This document shows positions 11,634 to 22,954 of a stretch of DNA of 64,000 nucleotides, piece by piece. Every line of letters starts with the position of its first letter. Position 1 is the first letter of the stretch. The stretch is from NCBI GenBank assembly GCA_016169945.1, contig JADLSH010000377.1, positions 2,596,001 to 2,660,000 on the forward strand, in the 5' to 3' direction. The notes below the pieces were generated by a model. That model ran no database searches. It worked only from the letters and a program-made list of their open reading frames with translations, and had not been told where the DNA came from. Position numbers and translations under genes: made by a program. This DNA comes from Trachythela sp. YZ-2020. Taxonomy: Eukaryota; Cnidaria; Anthozoa; Malacalcyonacea; Clavulariidae.

Positions 11634-12362
11634 TGGCAAGTGCTTGTTTTGGTGAATCTCGCAATCTGATTGGTCGCTGACGAGGCAGGATTTTCCCGTA
11701 TTGCCCACGGGCAATACGGTATTCTTATTGCCCTGCGACGACTTGAACACATTTCAAACCAATAAAAGCATTAAAAAATCCTTAAAAATAATTTAAAACA
11801 ATGAAAAATAAACGGAAAATACGGAAAAGGGATAACTACAAGGGATAAAATCAAGTTTTGTTGGCTCAAGTCGAAATATTAAGGTAAATTTTACGTTGTT
11901 TTTTAACTAAAACAGTCAAGAATATTTTTGTTTTTTCGAACATACAAAGTTGTTTTTGTCCTTGATCCGATAGCTCAATATCACTATATTTTCTATTAAT
12001 TTTATATTTTATTCTATAAATGGTACTGTAGAGTAGTTTTACTAAGCTAAGATTAGATAAATTTGTAAAAAACTAAGACAAATTCGTATCATTGAAATTA
12101 TTTTGACATTTGAAAATGACCGGCTTTGAGTTTCGGACTTTGTACTTTGCCCTCGCGTGACCAATTTTTGGCAAAATGAATTGTTTTTTGTTGTCAGAAA
12201 TGCCATATAATAAACAACTTACTAACTTCGACTGTTCGATCTGAACGGTAAAATATCAAGCCTCGGTCTTGCTGTATTGACCTCGCTATCGCTCGGTCAA
12301 TACAGCAAGACCTCAGCTTGATATTTTACCGTACAGACCTCACGCTCAGTCAGTAAGTAGTT
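11634..12362. mobile_element. unit-A-specific insertion with a hairpin
   Basis: Alignment with unit B (about 20288) shows about 730 extra bases here, between TTAATTATTATTAT and TTATTATTTAATTT. Near its right end an almost perfect inverted repeat (about 12252-12345) has arms starting ACGGTAAAATATCAAGC. A second short inverted pair (TATTGCCCACGGGCAATA) lies near 11699. No open frame of note. Family unknown. The short A/T target makes the duplication hard to define. Confidence 0.6.
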
Positions 12363-12621
12363 ATTATTTAATTTATTTATTGTTATTTATCGTAAGTGTT
12401 GGCATGTCACGCACGTGTGTAAAATTGCTTGATAAACAAGTAATTTCACACATGAGTGATTTTCATGTGATGCACGTGATAAGGCGTATAAAAATCCAGG
12501 TTAGCCGTATGATCGGTCATTCTGCTCAGCACGTGAAAGCTCGAGCGTCATATCAGTCATCCCAATTTATTCATTTTTTAGCAGGTATTGTAACCTTTGT
12601 TTCTTTATTTATACTTTTAAA

Positions 12622-13311
12622 TAATGTCAGTTACTGTTCCGACAATCCTGGTTCTAGGGTTCAAGGGCACAGGGGTTATTCAACTTCGCCTCAATGGCAG
12701 GGAGTCCACAACAGCGTCAGCCAATTACTGTGGCCCCATTGTTAGTTCCTAAGGGTTAGTATTAGAGGGAGGAAACCGGAGTACCCGGGGAAAACCCTCG
12801 AAGCACAGGAGAGAATCTCAACTTACATGAGTTATTTGAGCACACTGCCAATCTCGTGCGAGTACCAACAGTGACCTCGACCTGTTGTGAAACCGGCTCA
12901 ACTCAGTGGTAAGAGGCAGCGCGCTAACCGCTTCCGCCACCCGTGCTACCCTAACTTACTGTTCAAAGGCTCATGCAACATGAGTTGACTTATGTGAAAA
13001 ATCTCCGCCCAAAGATTGTATTGCTTGAAGTGGGCAGTAACGATTTACCAACTTTGCCCCCGGAGGTCGTTGGCTCAAAAATTGATGGGCTTGCACATTT
13101 GCTTCGTGAGCAACTAAAAGTTGGGGTAGTTGGTGTGTGCAAGGTCATAAAACGGAATGTTCCGCACTCAAACGCGCCTGATAAATTGTTTAACGATAAA
13201 GCTGTAATCTTGAGACAATACTTGTCTGTGGTGCTCGCGGATCGCCGGGGAGCATCGGGACTTTTCCCGGACTGTTCGAGTCCTTCTTTGCCAAGATGGG
13301 GTACACTGTAA
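12622..13311 (+). pseudogene. SGNH-hydrolase-like gene, copy A (broken)
   Basis: The frame begins with MSVTVPTILVLG like copy B, then loses about 100 bases and is interrupted by a SINE at 12678-12957. It resumes at 12973 with VLLEVGSNDLPTLPP, the GxND block of SGNH (GDSL-type) esterases. It fails again after LSVVLAD, where a deletion shifts the frame, and stops at 13311. From memory, such proteins occur widely in cnidarian genomes, often beside retroelement tyrosine recombinases. No recombinase or RT is next to it here, so its origin (retroelement passenger or small host gene) is open. Confidence 0.6.
12678..12957 (-). mobile_element. tRNA-derived SINE inside the SGNH relic
   Basis: Read on the minus strand it starts GGGTAGCACGGGTGGCGGAA, with an A-box region (GTGGCGGAAGCGGTTAGCGC) and a degenerate B-box (GGTTTCACAAC). 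It ends with the conserved tail block CCCCGGGTACTCCGGTTTCC. This is the layout of a tRNA-headed SINE with a shared central/tail domain. Unit B lacks it, showing insertion after the duplication. The exact TSD is obscured by a neighbouring deletion. Confidence 0.7.
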
Positions 13312-14149
13312 CTCTGCCGGACAATACTGCTTATACCGCAGTTATCGTGGGGCCATTTTAAAAGCATTGGCATTCATGAGTTGATGATATTCAGATATTA
13401 TTGCGTTTATACCGGTTGTGTACTTGTGTGTCGTATCGTTGTAATTTATAAATACATATCTTTGGGGATTGGGGAGTGTTATTTTATTGGCCTGGCCCAC
13501 ATGGCCTATTTGCATATATTTTGGCATCCCTTGCTATTTTTATCATGTTATAATACATGGAAATGTATTCACTCCCCAATTCAGATGATTTTATTTATTC
13601 CCCAATTGTTATCATGATATGTATATTTGTGATGGGCTAGAGCAACTTGCTGTTATCAGATGCCCACGTTGAGATTTCAACATTGGGTTTTTCTTCACAG
13701 GGACTGTTCATGAATTTGTGGCTTTATATATACGATTGTTGTGTATCATTCGTTTGTTATTTGTACTTGTATATATTTGTTGGAATATGTCCTAGCTAAG
13801 CCATTGGCATTGGCTTTTTTATATATGTGTGATTAGGTATATATAATTTGCCACTGTTTCTGTGTTTGATATATATAAGTTTGATATAGCCAAGTCAAAT
13901 CTGCAGACATGCATGTTTCGCCGTTCAACGGCTCGTAAGTGCAGCTTGTAACGCAATCTAGATGCGAGTGACTTCGCATCTATACACCATAAGCTTGCTC
14001 TCCCAAGCGCACGTGGTACAAAACTCAGATATATATATATATATATAAGAAGCCTGCAGTTGAAGTCAATATATTGTGGGATGGAGCGGCCTGTTGTTTT
14101 CAGATTGCCCGATTATATATTTTTATGTGCAGCATTAAGAGAGGTTCAT

Positions 14150-14560
14150 TTGCAATCATAGTGCAAAACCTTAACCACGCATAGTGCAAAAAAATTGTAA
14201 CAAACTCGTCAGTTTGATTGGGAGATAATCGGACCTGAAATATAAAATCAGCAGTTTTCTAGAAGGAAGTACAGGAATGCAACAGATTGTTAAAAAAACA
14301 ATGGCTGCTACGCCTCGGCAAATTTCGAAACCGTAGAACCCTCCGAGATGGTCGGGTCCCTCATTAATCTGCGACCTTCTCATACTATTCAGTAGAATTG
14401 CTTCAAGTCTCTGGCTTTCATTGTCTTTCTGTATCGATCCACTATAGTGTAAATAACATGACGTAGCGCGGGGTGGTGGAGCGAGAAAGAGAGACTTGAC
14501 AAGTTCTGAAAATCTCGATCCAAAATCTGAACCGAAGCGGCTAGACTTGCTTAAATATCA
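14150..14560 (+). repeat. extra partial copy of the intron repeat between units A and B
   Basis: Matches 7850-8215 and 18190-18590 (GTGCAAAACCTTAACCA, then the left arm of the foldback), and ends at CGGCTAGACTT. The preceding 13620-14150 holds no gene. It has a run of about ten AT dinucleotides at 14029-14047. Confidence 0.7.
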
Positions 14561-15184
14561 ATAATCGAAAGGAACAACATAAAAATAAGTCAGATTATCA
14601 TCTTTTCTACAATTCCGGAGGCAGGCTCTTGTGCAGACTTGGATTCCTCGCATGCTAGTGATATTACATGTAAAAAGTATAGCTGCCCATATACTCCGGT
14701 TATGGTTAGAAAGATCTTGGTTATAATTGCGCTAGCTTCGCTTTTATCGTAAACTGAAATTATTTTGCAACACTAACTGGGATAGTTTGGATAACCGGGA
14801 TGATTTCAGGGGTCCTTTAAATGTTATGCATACAAGCACGAAACGAAACCCGCGTGGGAATGCACACAAAACTGCAACATATTGTACATTACTGAACGTA
14901 TCGTCAACAATTTATGTTGATGATTAAATTCTACACAACAATGTAGTTGACTTATATATTGATCATGCGACTAAATCGCGCTGTAGCAAATGCTTTAACA
15001 ATTAAGTATAATTAGCGTGAGAACATGAATCAGCTCTCATTAGCAACATTTCCGAATATTTATACGTCCTAAAACTATTAAAAGTTTAGTTTAAGTTAAA
15101 CAGTGACATTAAGCATATCACTGAGGGCTGCAGAAATTTTCACATCTATTGATCAGAGCTGTTGGAGTTTGATTTGCACCAAAA

Positions 15185-18100
15185 ATGATATATTTTTGTC
15201 GATTTGTTTTGTTCTGTCTGTTGATCTTCACTGTCAATTCAGGGGAGTCCAAGACATTATTCAGGGTGAGTATAGAAAAAGGAATTGTGAGAGGGAATTG
15301 ATGCAAGGCGAAGTGGAATGTCCGTGGTATAAATATAAGGAAGCGTTATGTTCGTATTTTCAAAGAACTACACACTCTACTAGGTCATGTATAAAGAAAG
15401 GGATTCGTTTTTAAGCTGAATAACGGACGTTCTAAAATTATTTAGGTCATATTTTATGGCTTGTTCTTTTCTCTTTAGAAGAAGTGGCCTTTCTACACTT
15501 AATGTTAGCAAAATTTAGTAGAACCCAACGTTTTCGGAACTGCTAAATCCATTCCAAAAACAGTGATTATAATATCATGATTATTCCTTTCATAGCATTA
15601 AGTGAATAGCGCGGTAATGTGAACAGAAATGAGCAACTATAAGTCAAAATGTTAATCGTATGATCAAGGTAGAAGCTTTATAAAACTTTATTATGCCTTA
15701 TAAGATGAATACTTTGGTTGGTAATGTACACGATCTTGATTCAAATAGTTTCGTAATGTCAGAATATATTCTTGAAAGGTTGGTTTTCTCTTCTCCATAT
15801 TATATCTCTCAAATATCAGTCCCAATTTTTGGCCCTATAGGTGGCTTGGGGTCAGTGGCGAAGCCAGCGGTCATGCAGGTCATGCAGTGCATGACTAAAA
15901 CTTTCCCCAAAAATGTTTAAAAATCAGTTCAATAAAATTGTCTAAAATAGAATTACGCTTTATCTTTGCCTTTATACGTTCAGCTGCTTTATGCTATATT
16001 TTTAAACATAAATCAATGGTCTTTACGCAATATTTTCGCTGAATATTCTCGTATGTTTTTGATTTCGGCTTTGTTGCCTTGGCAACTGAGTAGGCAGTGC
16101 TTCCACTATTTAGTTTTGAAATTCCTTACTTTCGTGTCAAAATTTCCTTAGATTTCCTTGACCATGAAATACAATTTCCTTGAAATTTCCTTGAGAAGAC
16201 TTTTAGTTATTTTACTGCTTACAGCCCTACCAAAGCCCTACTAACTTATCTTTAGACTGTTTAGTGTTATAGTGCTAATTTCAAAGGCATTCAAACAGTG
16301 AAATATTGCTGTAATGAATTTTGACATTTGTCAATTCAATTTGTGACAATGTGACTGTTGCGGCCATTGGTAAGGTTGGTTCATCTTGATTGGAAAGGTC
16401 AGATTCGAAGCCGTCTGACTCTGATGTCTGACCTTCATCAACAGCAAGAGATCGCTTCATGACTTATTCACATTGCATTATTGCTAGACCATGCAACATG
16501 TTTCATTTCAGACATGTTGGCATTTTGCGAAGGTACCGGTACCGGGCCCCCGGGTCGTGTGATACTGGTATGAGCCAAGGAAACACTATAATACTTCATG
16601 TAATAATGTTCTTAAATTGTCTATAGATAAAAAATTGCTGCCAAATATGCCAAAAAATATATTTTTACTGTTTACAACTCTGTTTACAGACTTTTGACAA
16701 TATTTCCTTAGATTTCCTTGAATTTCCTTAGATTTCCTTAAATTTTTTCCATCCTTGAAAATTCCTTTTTGGGGTCAGAATTTCCTTGAAAAAGGAAATT
16801 TCCTTGAAAGTGGAAACCCTGTGAGTAGGGCATGCATATTTTCACATGCATGACCGGTTGCGTAATACGAGTGGAAAACGAGTGCGTGGAATTGCTGCGT
16901 GGTTACCCGCTGCGTGTTTTGGTCATGCATTTTCAGAATTGCATGACTAGCTAATATTATTTTATATTAGGTTTCTTGTTTTTTGATTGGCTTACGATGT
17001 TTGCGCACGCGCAATGCGGTTGTTTTTGAAGCAATGGTCATGCAATTTTCGATTTGCATGACTAACGGGCAGCCCAACCTGATCACAGCCTCTTTGCTCG
17101 AAGCTTTCCGCCTGAATGAACATGGCTTCAAGTCATTCAGGCATTTCGAGTTCTTCTTCACTCGAAGTTAACGATATTGTTTCGGAGTTGGTGAGGAAAT
17201 CCTTTTCTGCTTGGGCTACTGCAGTACTGCTGAACAGTATTGTTAAGCAGCGACCAACGCCAGATCTTTCGTCAAGAAAATACTATTTGACCGGCAGGGG
17301 ACATCTTCGGTTCGGTGCATGCTATGTAGATGGCAATACCACCGTTCGATTCAGCGTTTTACGATCTCTTTAGAGAAGTAAATTGTGTTTGTTTACAACG
17401 CTATGCGGCCAATTTAGCCGCTTTTAAACACTCTGAATTTTGTTTTGTTTACAAATTAGCAATAATATAAACTAATTAAATATTCATTTCGCTTTCCTAC
17501 CTTTCGTTTACACGGTACAAACTCGTAAATACCCCCATTCGACGGGTCTTTGTGATATCTTTGAAATGAATCCATTTTTATTACAATACGACATAATCTA
17601 GCCCTTTTATGGCAATTCTTGTGAAAATGCTTTCTTTGTTGCGAAGCGGCGGGTATTGTCGAGTGAGCGAAACAGTCAAAATTTAGATATTATTCTGAAT
17701 GGGTTTTCCTATTTTTGTGTTTACCTTCATTATTGTTCTCTGAAATATGCAAAATTCTCAACATTTCTCAACAATTCTCAACAACTATTCATAGAAGTTG
17801 ATGCCCAGATTGCTGCATATGGCAATTCTGGGAGTCAATATTTCAAAATTTTCCCGGGGATGCATGCCCCCGGACCCCCCTAGCAGGTCTCGCGCCTTCG
17901 GCGCTCGTTGCCTGGCTTCGCTACTGCTTGGGGTTTATCCATATAGTCTTAATTCTTGCTTTATAACCTTTGATATATTTTCATGACATCTCCCATAATT
18001 TAACAAACCGAAGAGTATATCAATTCACCATAAAAACGTAGCTACATATTTCTTTATCTGACATAATGCTGTTCACATAAGTGTTTAATATTTTAATAAT

Positions 18101-19651
18101 ATGAAACAAAATGTTAGTAGACTGTATAAATGGCTGTTTACAGTGGAGTTTATCTGAAACAGCAGTGCAAAAATTTGTCATCAGATTGTAAAAATGTGCA
18201 ATCATAGTGTAAAACCTTAACCATGCACAGTGCAAAAAAATTGTAACAAACTCGTCAGTTTGATAGGGAGATAATCGGAATTGAAATATAAAATCAGCAG
18301 TTTTCTAGCAGGAAGTACGGGAATACAACAGATTGCTAAAAAAACAATGGCTGCTGCGCCTCGGCAAATTTCGAAACCGTAGACCCCTCCGAGATGGTCG
18401 GATCCCTCATTAACGTGCGCCCGTGTCATACTACTCACTAGACTTGCTTCAAGTCTCTGGCTTTCATTGTCTTTCTGTATCGATCCACTGTAGTGTAAAT
18501 AACATGACGTAGCGCGGGGCGGTGGAGCGAGAAAGAGAGACTTGACAATTTCGGAAAATCTCGATTCAAAAACTAAACTGAAGCGGCTAGACTTCTTTCA
18601 ATTCTCTTTTTCATTGTCTTTCTGTACGTATCGACTTAAAATAGTGCAATTCATTTATACTAATGAAATTAGTTCGCTGAACTAATCTCAATCTCACACC
18701 GCCACTCCGAGATACGTCATGTTATTTACATTATAGTGGATCGATACAGAAAGACAATTGGAGCAAGTCTACCTAATAAGCGGCTATGGATATATATTTA
18801 AGAAATAGAAAACATTTTCTGTGTTTCTATACACTTATAGAAACACGCATGGGAGTTTGGGAGAACGAGAAATAATCAGTGGGAAAACGAGCCCGTAGGG
18901 CGAGTTAAACTCGATTAATTTACAAATTCTCATTACGTACGCATGCTGGTCTTTGCTCGTCAATTTCGCTGCAAGAAAACAACTCTGTTTGAAAATTAAC
19001 AGTCAAAAATGTGTAAAAGCATTCAAATTGTTTTTAAATAATATTCAACGTTTTATAATTCGCATTAAATTTGGTTTTTTTTATGATTTTACATTTTGGC
19101 GGGAAAATTTCCGTGTTTCTATACATTTATAGAAACACGCTTCTCGACCAATCAGCACGCGCGTACTATAAATGTTATATTATAAATATATATATCTACA
19201 AGAAGTGGGCTAGGAGGCTAGGAACCTACTACAAGCCATATGGGTTTTTATTTAAGCCCGTAGATCATAAGTAAACTGTAAATAGATATAATATGGTACT
19301 AGTTCAAATTAGTTCGAATGTTTTTAAAAGAAAGGAAAAATGGTGATAGAAATAGTACAGTAGTGAATAAGACTAAAAACTAACCGTTGGATAGGAAATA
19401 AACTGATAAAAACTGAGCTTATTTATTAAGCAATTTACCTTATACTTATCATTTTGTAGGTGACTCCTGACAATTGGAGAGTTCGTAGTCTTGCTCAGCT
19501 GGGAAGTTCCTGTCCAGATTACGAGCAGTCTTGCATCCACGACAGCCAATGTATTGATTGTAATTTGTACTTAAGATGTTTGGACCCTCAAAATAACTCA
19601 CAACTAAGATGTATCGTTGTCAATGGTGGCCCTCCAGTAATATGGAAATAG
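15185..19651 (+). CDS. secreted six-cysteine peptide gene, copy B (two exons)
   Basis: Exon 1 (15185-15265) is identical to that of copy A and ends at the same GTGAGT donor. Exon 2 (19460-19651) follows the same TTTTGTAG acceptor and encodes 63 residues to TAG, about 90 in all. Compared with copy A it has a 6-base in-frame deletion just before the first cysteine, two amino-acid changes (Asn to His, Asp to Asn) and one silent change. All six cysteines and their spacing are kept, and the rest of the exon is identical. Retention of frame across an indel supports real coding. The intron has gained the nested hAT-like insertions (15853-17926). Function unknown. Presumably secreted. Confidence 0.6.
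15853..17926. mobile_element. hAT-like transposon, 2,074 bp, TSD CTTGGGGT
   Basis: The ends are CAGTGGCGAAGCCAG and the inverse of CAGTAGCGAAGCCAG. Both sides carry CTTGGGGT (15845-15852 and 17927-17934), and unit A preserves the empty site (about 7605-7618) with one base different. CAGTGGCG ends plus 8-bp TSD are hallmarks of hAT elements. The subterminal text CATGCCCCCGGACCCCCC is also typical of this group. The frame 17116-17373 (MNMASSHSGISSSSSLEVND...) contains RPTPDLSSRKYYLTG but no hAT dimerisation block, so the element is probably non-autonomous. It hosts a second element at 16095-16821. Confidence 0.9.
16095..16821. mobile_element. nested hAT-like element, 727 bp, TSD TGAGTAGG
   Basis: Starts CAGTGCTTCCAC and ends GTGGAAACCCTG, an imperfect 12-bp inverted pair (nine of twelve matching). 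It is flanked by perfect 8-bp TGAGTAGG copies (16087-16094, 16822-16829). The interior repeats TTTCCTTAGATTTCCTTGA near both ends and has no transposase. It is inserted inside the 2,074-bp hAT-like element, so it is younger. Confidence 0.85.
18445..18770. repeat. foldback element, unit B
   Basis: Equivalent of 8090-8440, with the same outer arms (TTGTCTTTCTGTATCGATCC and its inverse). The inner arm is partly lost. Confidence 0.65.
18795..19196. repeat. unit-B-specific AT-rich insertion
   Basis: Unit A has unrelated sequence at this place. Two direct copies of TATAGAAACACGC (about 18835 and 19130) flank a stretch without open frames. Possibly an element with GTGTTTCTATACA-type internal repeats. 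Family unknown. Confidence 0.35.
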
Positions 19652-19949
19652 AGAGCTAGCAAAAAGTTGTCTTCTCTGGTCGTTAACTAAAAAACATTAT
19701 GAATTGTAGAATTTACGCTTGCAAATTTTCACGATGCGATTTGTTCCCGGAACGAAACCAAAAACAAATTTCGGCAATGTTATTGGTTAGTGAAAAAATT
19801 TGCTGTGAAATAGTAGGATTCGTATCTAGTCTTTCGCGGCAAATTTTTTCGGTAACCAATCAAGTTGCTGAAATTAGTTTTTAGATTCACTTGGCATGAA
19901 CAAATTTGCCCTGTTAAAATGGGTTAAAATCTCCTAATTATTAATAATT

Positions 19950-19955
19950 AATAAA
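19950..19955 (+). promoter_or_regulatory. polyadenylation signal, copy B
   Basis: AATAAA about 300 bases after the copy-B stop, at the same place as in copy A. Confidence 0.5.
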
Positions 19956-19983
19956 TTGCATTATATTATTCATATACATATAC

Positions 19984-20231
19984 AGCCGTAAACGATAAAC
20001 TATGAGCGCACAATGGATGATGGGTTATTGTTTATTTAGACCAGTAAACTCGAATATTTTTCTTTTAAACGATGTCTATATATAGGCATATAGAAAACTT
20101 ACGATAGAAAACCAACTTGCTACAAAAGCCTTGAGTTTAATGACCTGAATAGGCGATATCCTATCATCGTTTGATCGCTCAGAGTTTACGGTTTACGCTT
20201 TTGGAAAGACAACCTTTATTGAATTAGCTGT
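19984..20231. mobile_element. possible small TA-flanked insertion, unit B
   Basis: About 250 bases absent from unit A (compare about 11572). The borders read TACAGC and GCTGTA, a minimal inverted pair at TA dinucleotides, as in Tc1/mariner-type MITEs. The short TIR makes the class uncertain. Confidence 0.35.
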
Positions 20232-20558
20232 ATATAGGAATTATTGGCGAGCCAATAAAGTCTTTATTGCTTCAGGCAGTTAATTATTATTATTTAATTT
20301 ATTTATTGTTATTTATCGTAAGTAGGTATGTCACGCACGTGTGTGAAATTGCTTGATAAACAAGTAATTTCACACATGAGTGATTTTCATGTGATGCACG
20401 TGATAACGGGCTATGGCGCATAAAAATCCAGGTTAGCCACATTATCGCTCATTCTGCTCAGCACGTGAAAGCTCAAGCGTCATATCAGTCATCCCTAAGT
20501 TTCTGAAGAATTTATTCATTTTTTAGCAGCTTTGTTTCTTTATTTATACTTCTAAATA

Positions 20559-21124
20559 ATGTCAGTTACTGTTCCGACAATCCTGGTTCTAGGGCATTCT
20601 TTTGTTCGTCGCTTACAGCGTGATTTAGAGGCGGGATTTGATCCGCGTGCGAGTCAGAATTTTCACCTCTCCGAGTCGGGTTATATCTGTTTGAAGGGCA
20701 CAGCTGGGGTTCTTACTGTTCAAAGGCTCATGCAACAGGAGTTAAAAATCTCCGCCCAAAGATTGTATTGCTTGAAGTGGGCAGTAACGATTTACCAACT
20801 TTGCCCCCGGAGGTCGTTGGCTCAAAAATTGATGGGCTTGCACATTTGCTTCGTGACCAACTAAAAGTTGGGGTAGTTGGTGTGTGCCAGGTCATAAACC
20901 GGAAAGTTCCGCACTCAAACGCGGCTGGTAAGTTGTTTAACGATAAAGCTGTAATCTTGAGACAATACTTGTCTGTGGTGCTCGCGGATGAGCCGGGTAT
21001 ATTTTTATGGGAGCATCGGAACTTTTCTCGGAGTGATCGAGTCCTTCTTTGCCAAGGTGGGGTACACTGTAACTCTGCCGGACAATACTGCTTATACCGC
21101 AGTTATATCGTGGGGCCATTTTAA
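20559..21124 (+). pseudogene. SGNH-hydrolase-like gene, copy B (frameshifted)
   Basis: The first frame (20559-20864) opens MSVTVPTILVLGHSFVRR, where GHS is the block I position of SGNH enzymes. At about 20740 a 10-base deletion relative to copy A shifts the frame. The second frame (to 21124) has VGSNDL (the Asn block) and ends GVHCNSAGQYCLYRS, holding the expected His. The residue two before that His is Gly rather than the usual Asp of the D-x-x-H motif, and GHS replaces GDS. The family is recognised by these blocks only. Neither copy in the window can make a full product. Confidence 0.62.
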
Positions 21125-21699
21125 AAGCATTGGCATTCATGAGTTGATGATATTCAGATATTATTGCATTTATACCGGTTGTGTACTTGTGTGTCGTATC
21201 GTTGTAATTTATAAATACATATCTTTGGGGAGTGTTATTTTATTGGCCAGGCCACATGGCCTATTTGCATATATTTTGGCATCCCTTGCTATTTTTATCA
21301 TGTTATAATACATGGAAATTTATTCACTCCCCAATTCAGATGATTTTATTTATTTTCCAATTGTTATCATGATATGTATATTTGTGATGGGCTAGAGCAA
21401 CTTGCTGTTATCAGATGCCCACGTTGAGATTTCAACATTGGGTTTTTCTTCACAGGGACTGTTCATGAATTTGTGGCTTTATATTACGTATATTATTTCC
21501 ACAATTCTATATTATAAAAATTGTAATTAATTTTACTTGATGCAAAATATTTCTCGTTACCTTCAAAAAGTAATTAATTACTTTCCTACAAAAAGTAACA
21601 AATTACCGAAAAATTACTTAAAAATTAATTAGTAATTGGTAACGCGTCACTCTAGTAACGAGTATTTACAACACTGTTAACCCTGGCTTGTAAACGGCA

Positions 21700-22860
21700 T
21701 GTTGTAAAACATGGACTTATAAAAGATGGACTTGTAAAACACGGACTTGTAAAACATGGACTTGTAAAACATGGACTTGTAAAACATGGACTTGTAAAAC
21801 ATGGACTGATAAAAGATGGACTTGTAAAACACGGACTTGTAAAACATGGACTTGTAAAACATGGACTTGTAAAACACGGACTTGTAAAACATGGACTGAT
21901 AAAAGATGGACTTGTAAAACATGGACTTGTAAAACACGGACTTGTAAAACATGGACTGATAAAAGATGGACTTGTAAAACATGGACTTGTAAAACATGGA
22001 CTTGTAAAACATGGACTGATAAAAGATGGACTTGTAAAACATGGACTTGTAAAACATGGACTTGTAAAACATGGACTTGTAAAACACGGACTTGTAAAAC
22101 ATGGACTGATAAAAGATGGACTTGTAAAACATGGACTTGTAAAACACGGACTTGTAAAAACATGGACTTGTAAAACATGGACTTGTAAAACATGGACTTG
22201 TAAAACATGGACTTGTAAAACATGGACTTGTAAAACACGGACTTGTAAAAACATGGACTTGTAAAACATGGACTTGTAAAACATGGACTTGTAAAACATG
22301 GACTTGTAAAACATGGACTTGTAAAATATGGACTTGTATAACATAGACTTGTAAAACATGGACTTGTAAAACATGGACTTGTAAAACATGGACTTGTAAA
22401 ACACGGACTTGTAAAACATGGACTTGTAAAACATGGACTTGTAAAACATGGACTTGTAAAACATGGACTTGTAAAACATGGACTTGTAAAACGTTGACTT
22501 ATAAAACATGGGCATGTGAAACCTGGAATTGTAAAACATGGATTTGTAAGACGTGGTCACGTGGAGTTATAAAACGTGCAGTTGTAAAACATGGCCTTGT
22601 AAAGCATGGAAATGTAAAACATGGACATGTAACAGGGCCTTGGAAAACGGTGACTTGTAAAACACAGGCTTGTAAAACATGAACTTGTAAAACCTGAAAT
22701 TGTAAAACATAGGCTTGTAAAATATAGACTTGTAAAACATAAACTTGTAACACATGGACTTGCAAAACATGCACTTGTAAAACATGGACTAGCTTGTAAA
22801 ACATGGACTTGTAAAATACAGACTCGTAAAACATGGACTTGTAAAACGTGGACTTGCAGA
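21700..22860. repeat. 15-bp minisatellite, about 75 units
   Basis: Head-to-tail repeats of AACATGGACTTGTAA run for 1.16 kb, nearly perfect from 21720 to 22490 and increasingly diverged to 22860. Variant units (GACTGATAAAAGATG) recur at spacings of 60 and 90 bases, and two units with one extra A lie about 91 bases apart. This indicates block-wise amplification. Since 15 is divisible by three, all three minus frames and two plus frames stay open, giving long false proteins. Confidence 0.95.
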
Positions 22861-22954
22861 ACATAGTTATAGATCCACACTATGACGTCATAACGTGGTA
22901 AAAACAAAAATATGGCACGAGCCGCCTGGCCGAGTTTGTCACTGATGTTCTTCC

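Larger units (their letters stand above)
6466..13730 (+). repeat. tandem segmental duplication, unit A
   Basis: This stretch aligns co-linearly with 14690-21480. Shared landmarks are the leader exon (6973/15185), the MPYK block (7456/15693), the foldback repeat (8090/18460), the cysteine-rich exon (11038/19460), the AATAAA signal (11534/19950) and the SGNH frame (12622/20559). Estimated by eye, divergence is a few percent outside insertions. Unit-A-specific insertions are at about 8460-10780 (with a MITE inside), about 11634-12362, and 12678-12957. Confidence 0.88.
14690..21480 (+). repeat. tandem segmental duplication, unit B
   Basis: Second, direct-orientation copy of 6466-13730. Unit-B-specific insertions are the hAT-like element 15853-17926, sequence at about 18795-19196, and about 19984-20231. 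Between the units, 14150-14560 is an extra partial copy of the 7850-8215 region, so the duplication history has more than one step. Confidence 0.88.

Noticed and set aside
21652..22560. 302-residue minus-strand open frame rich in CFTSP repeats, and overlapping frames
   Set aside because: Produced by the 15-bp minisatellite. Several frames are open at once and none has non-repeat coding sequence.
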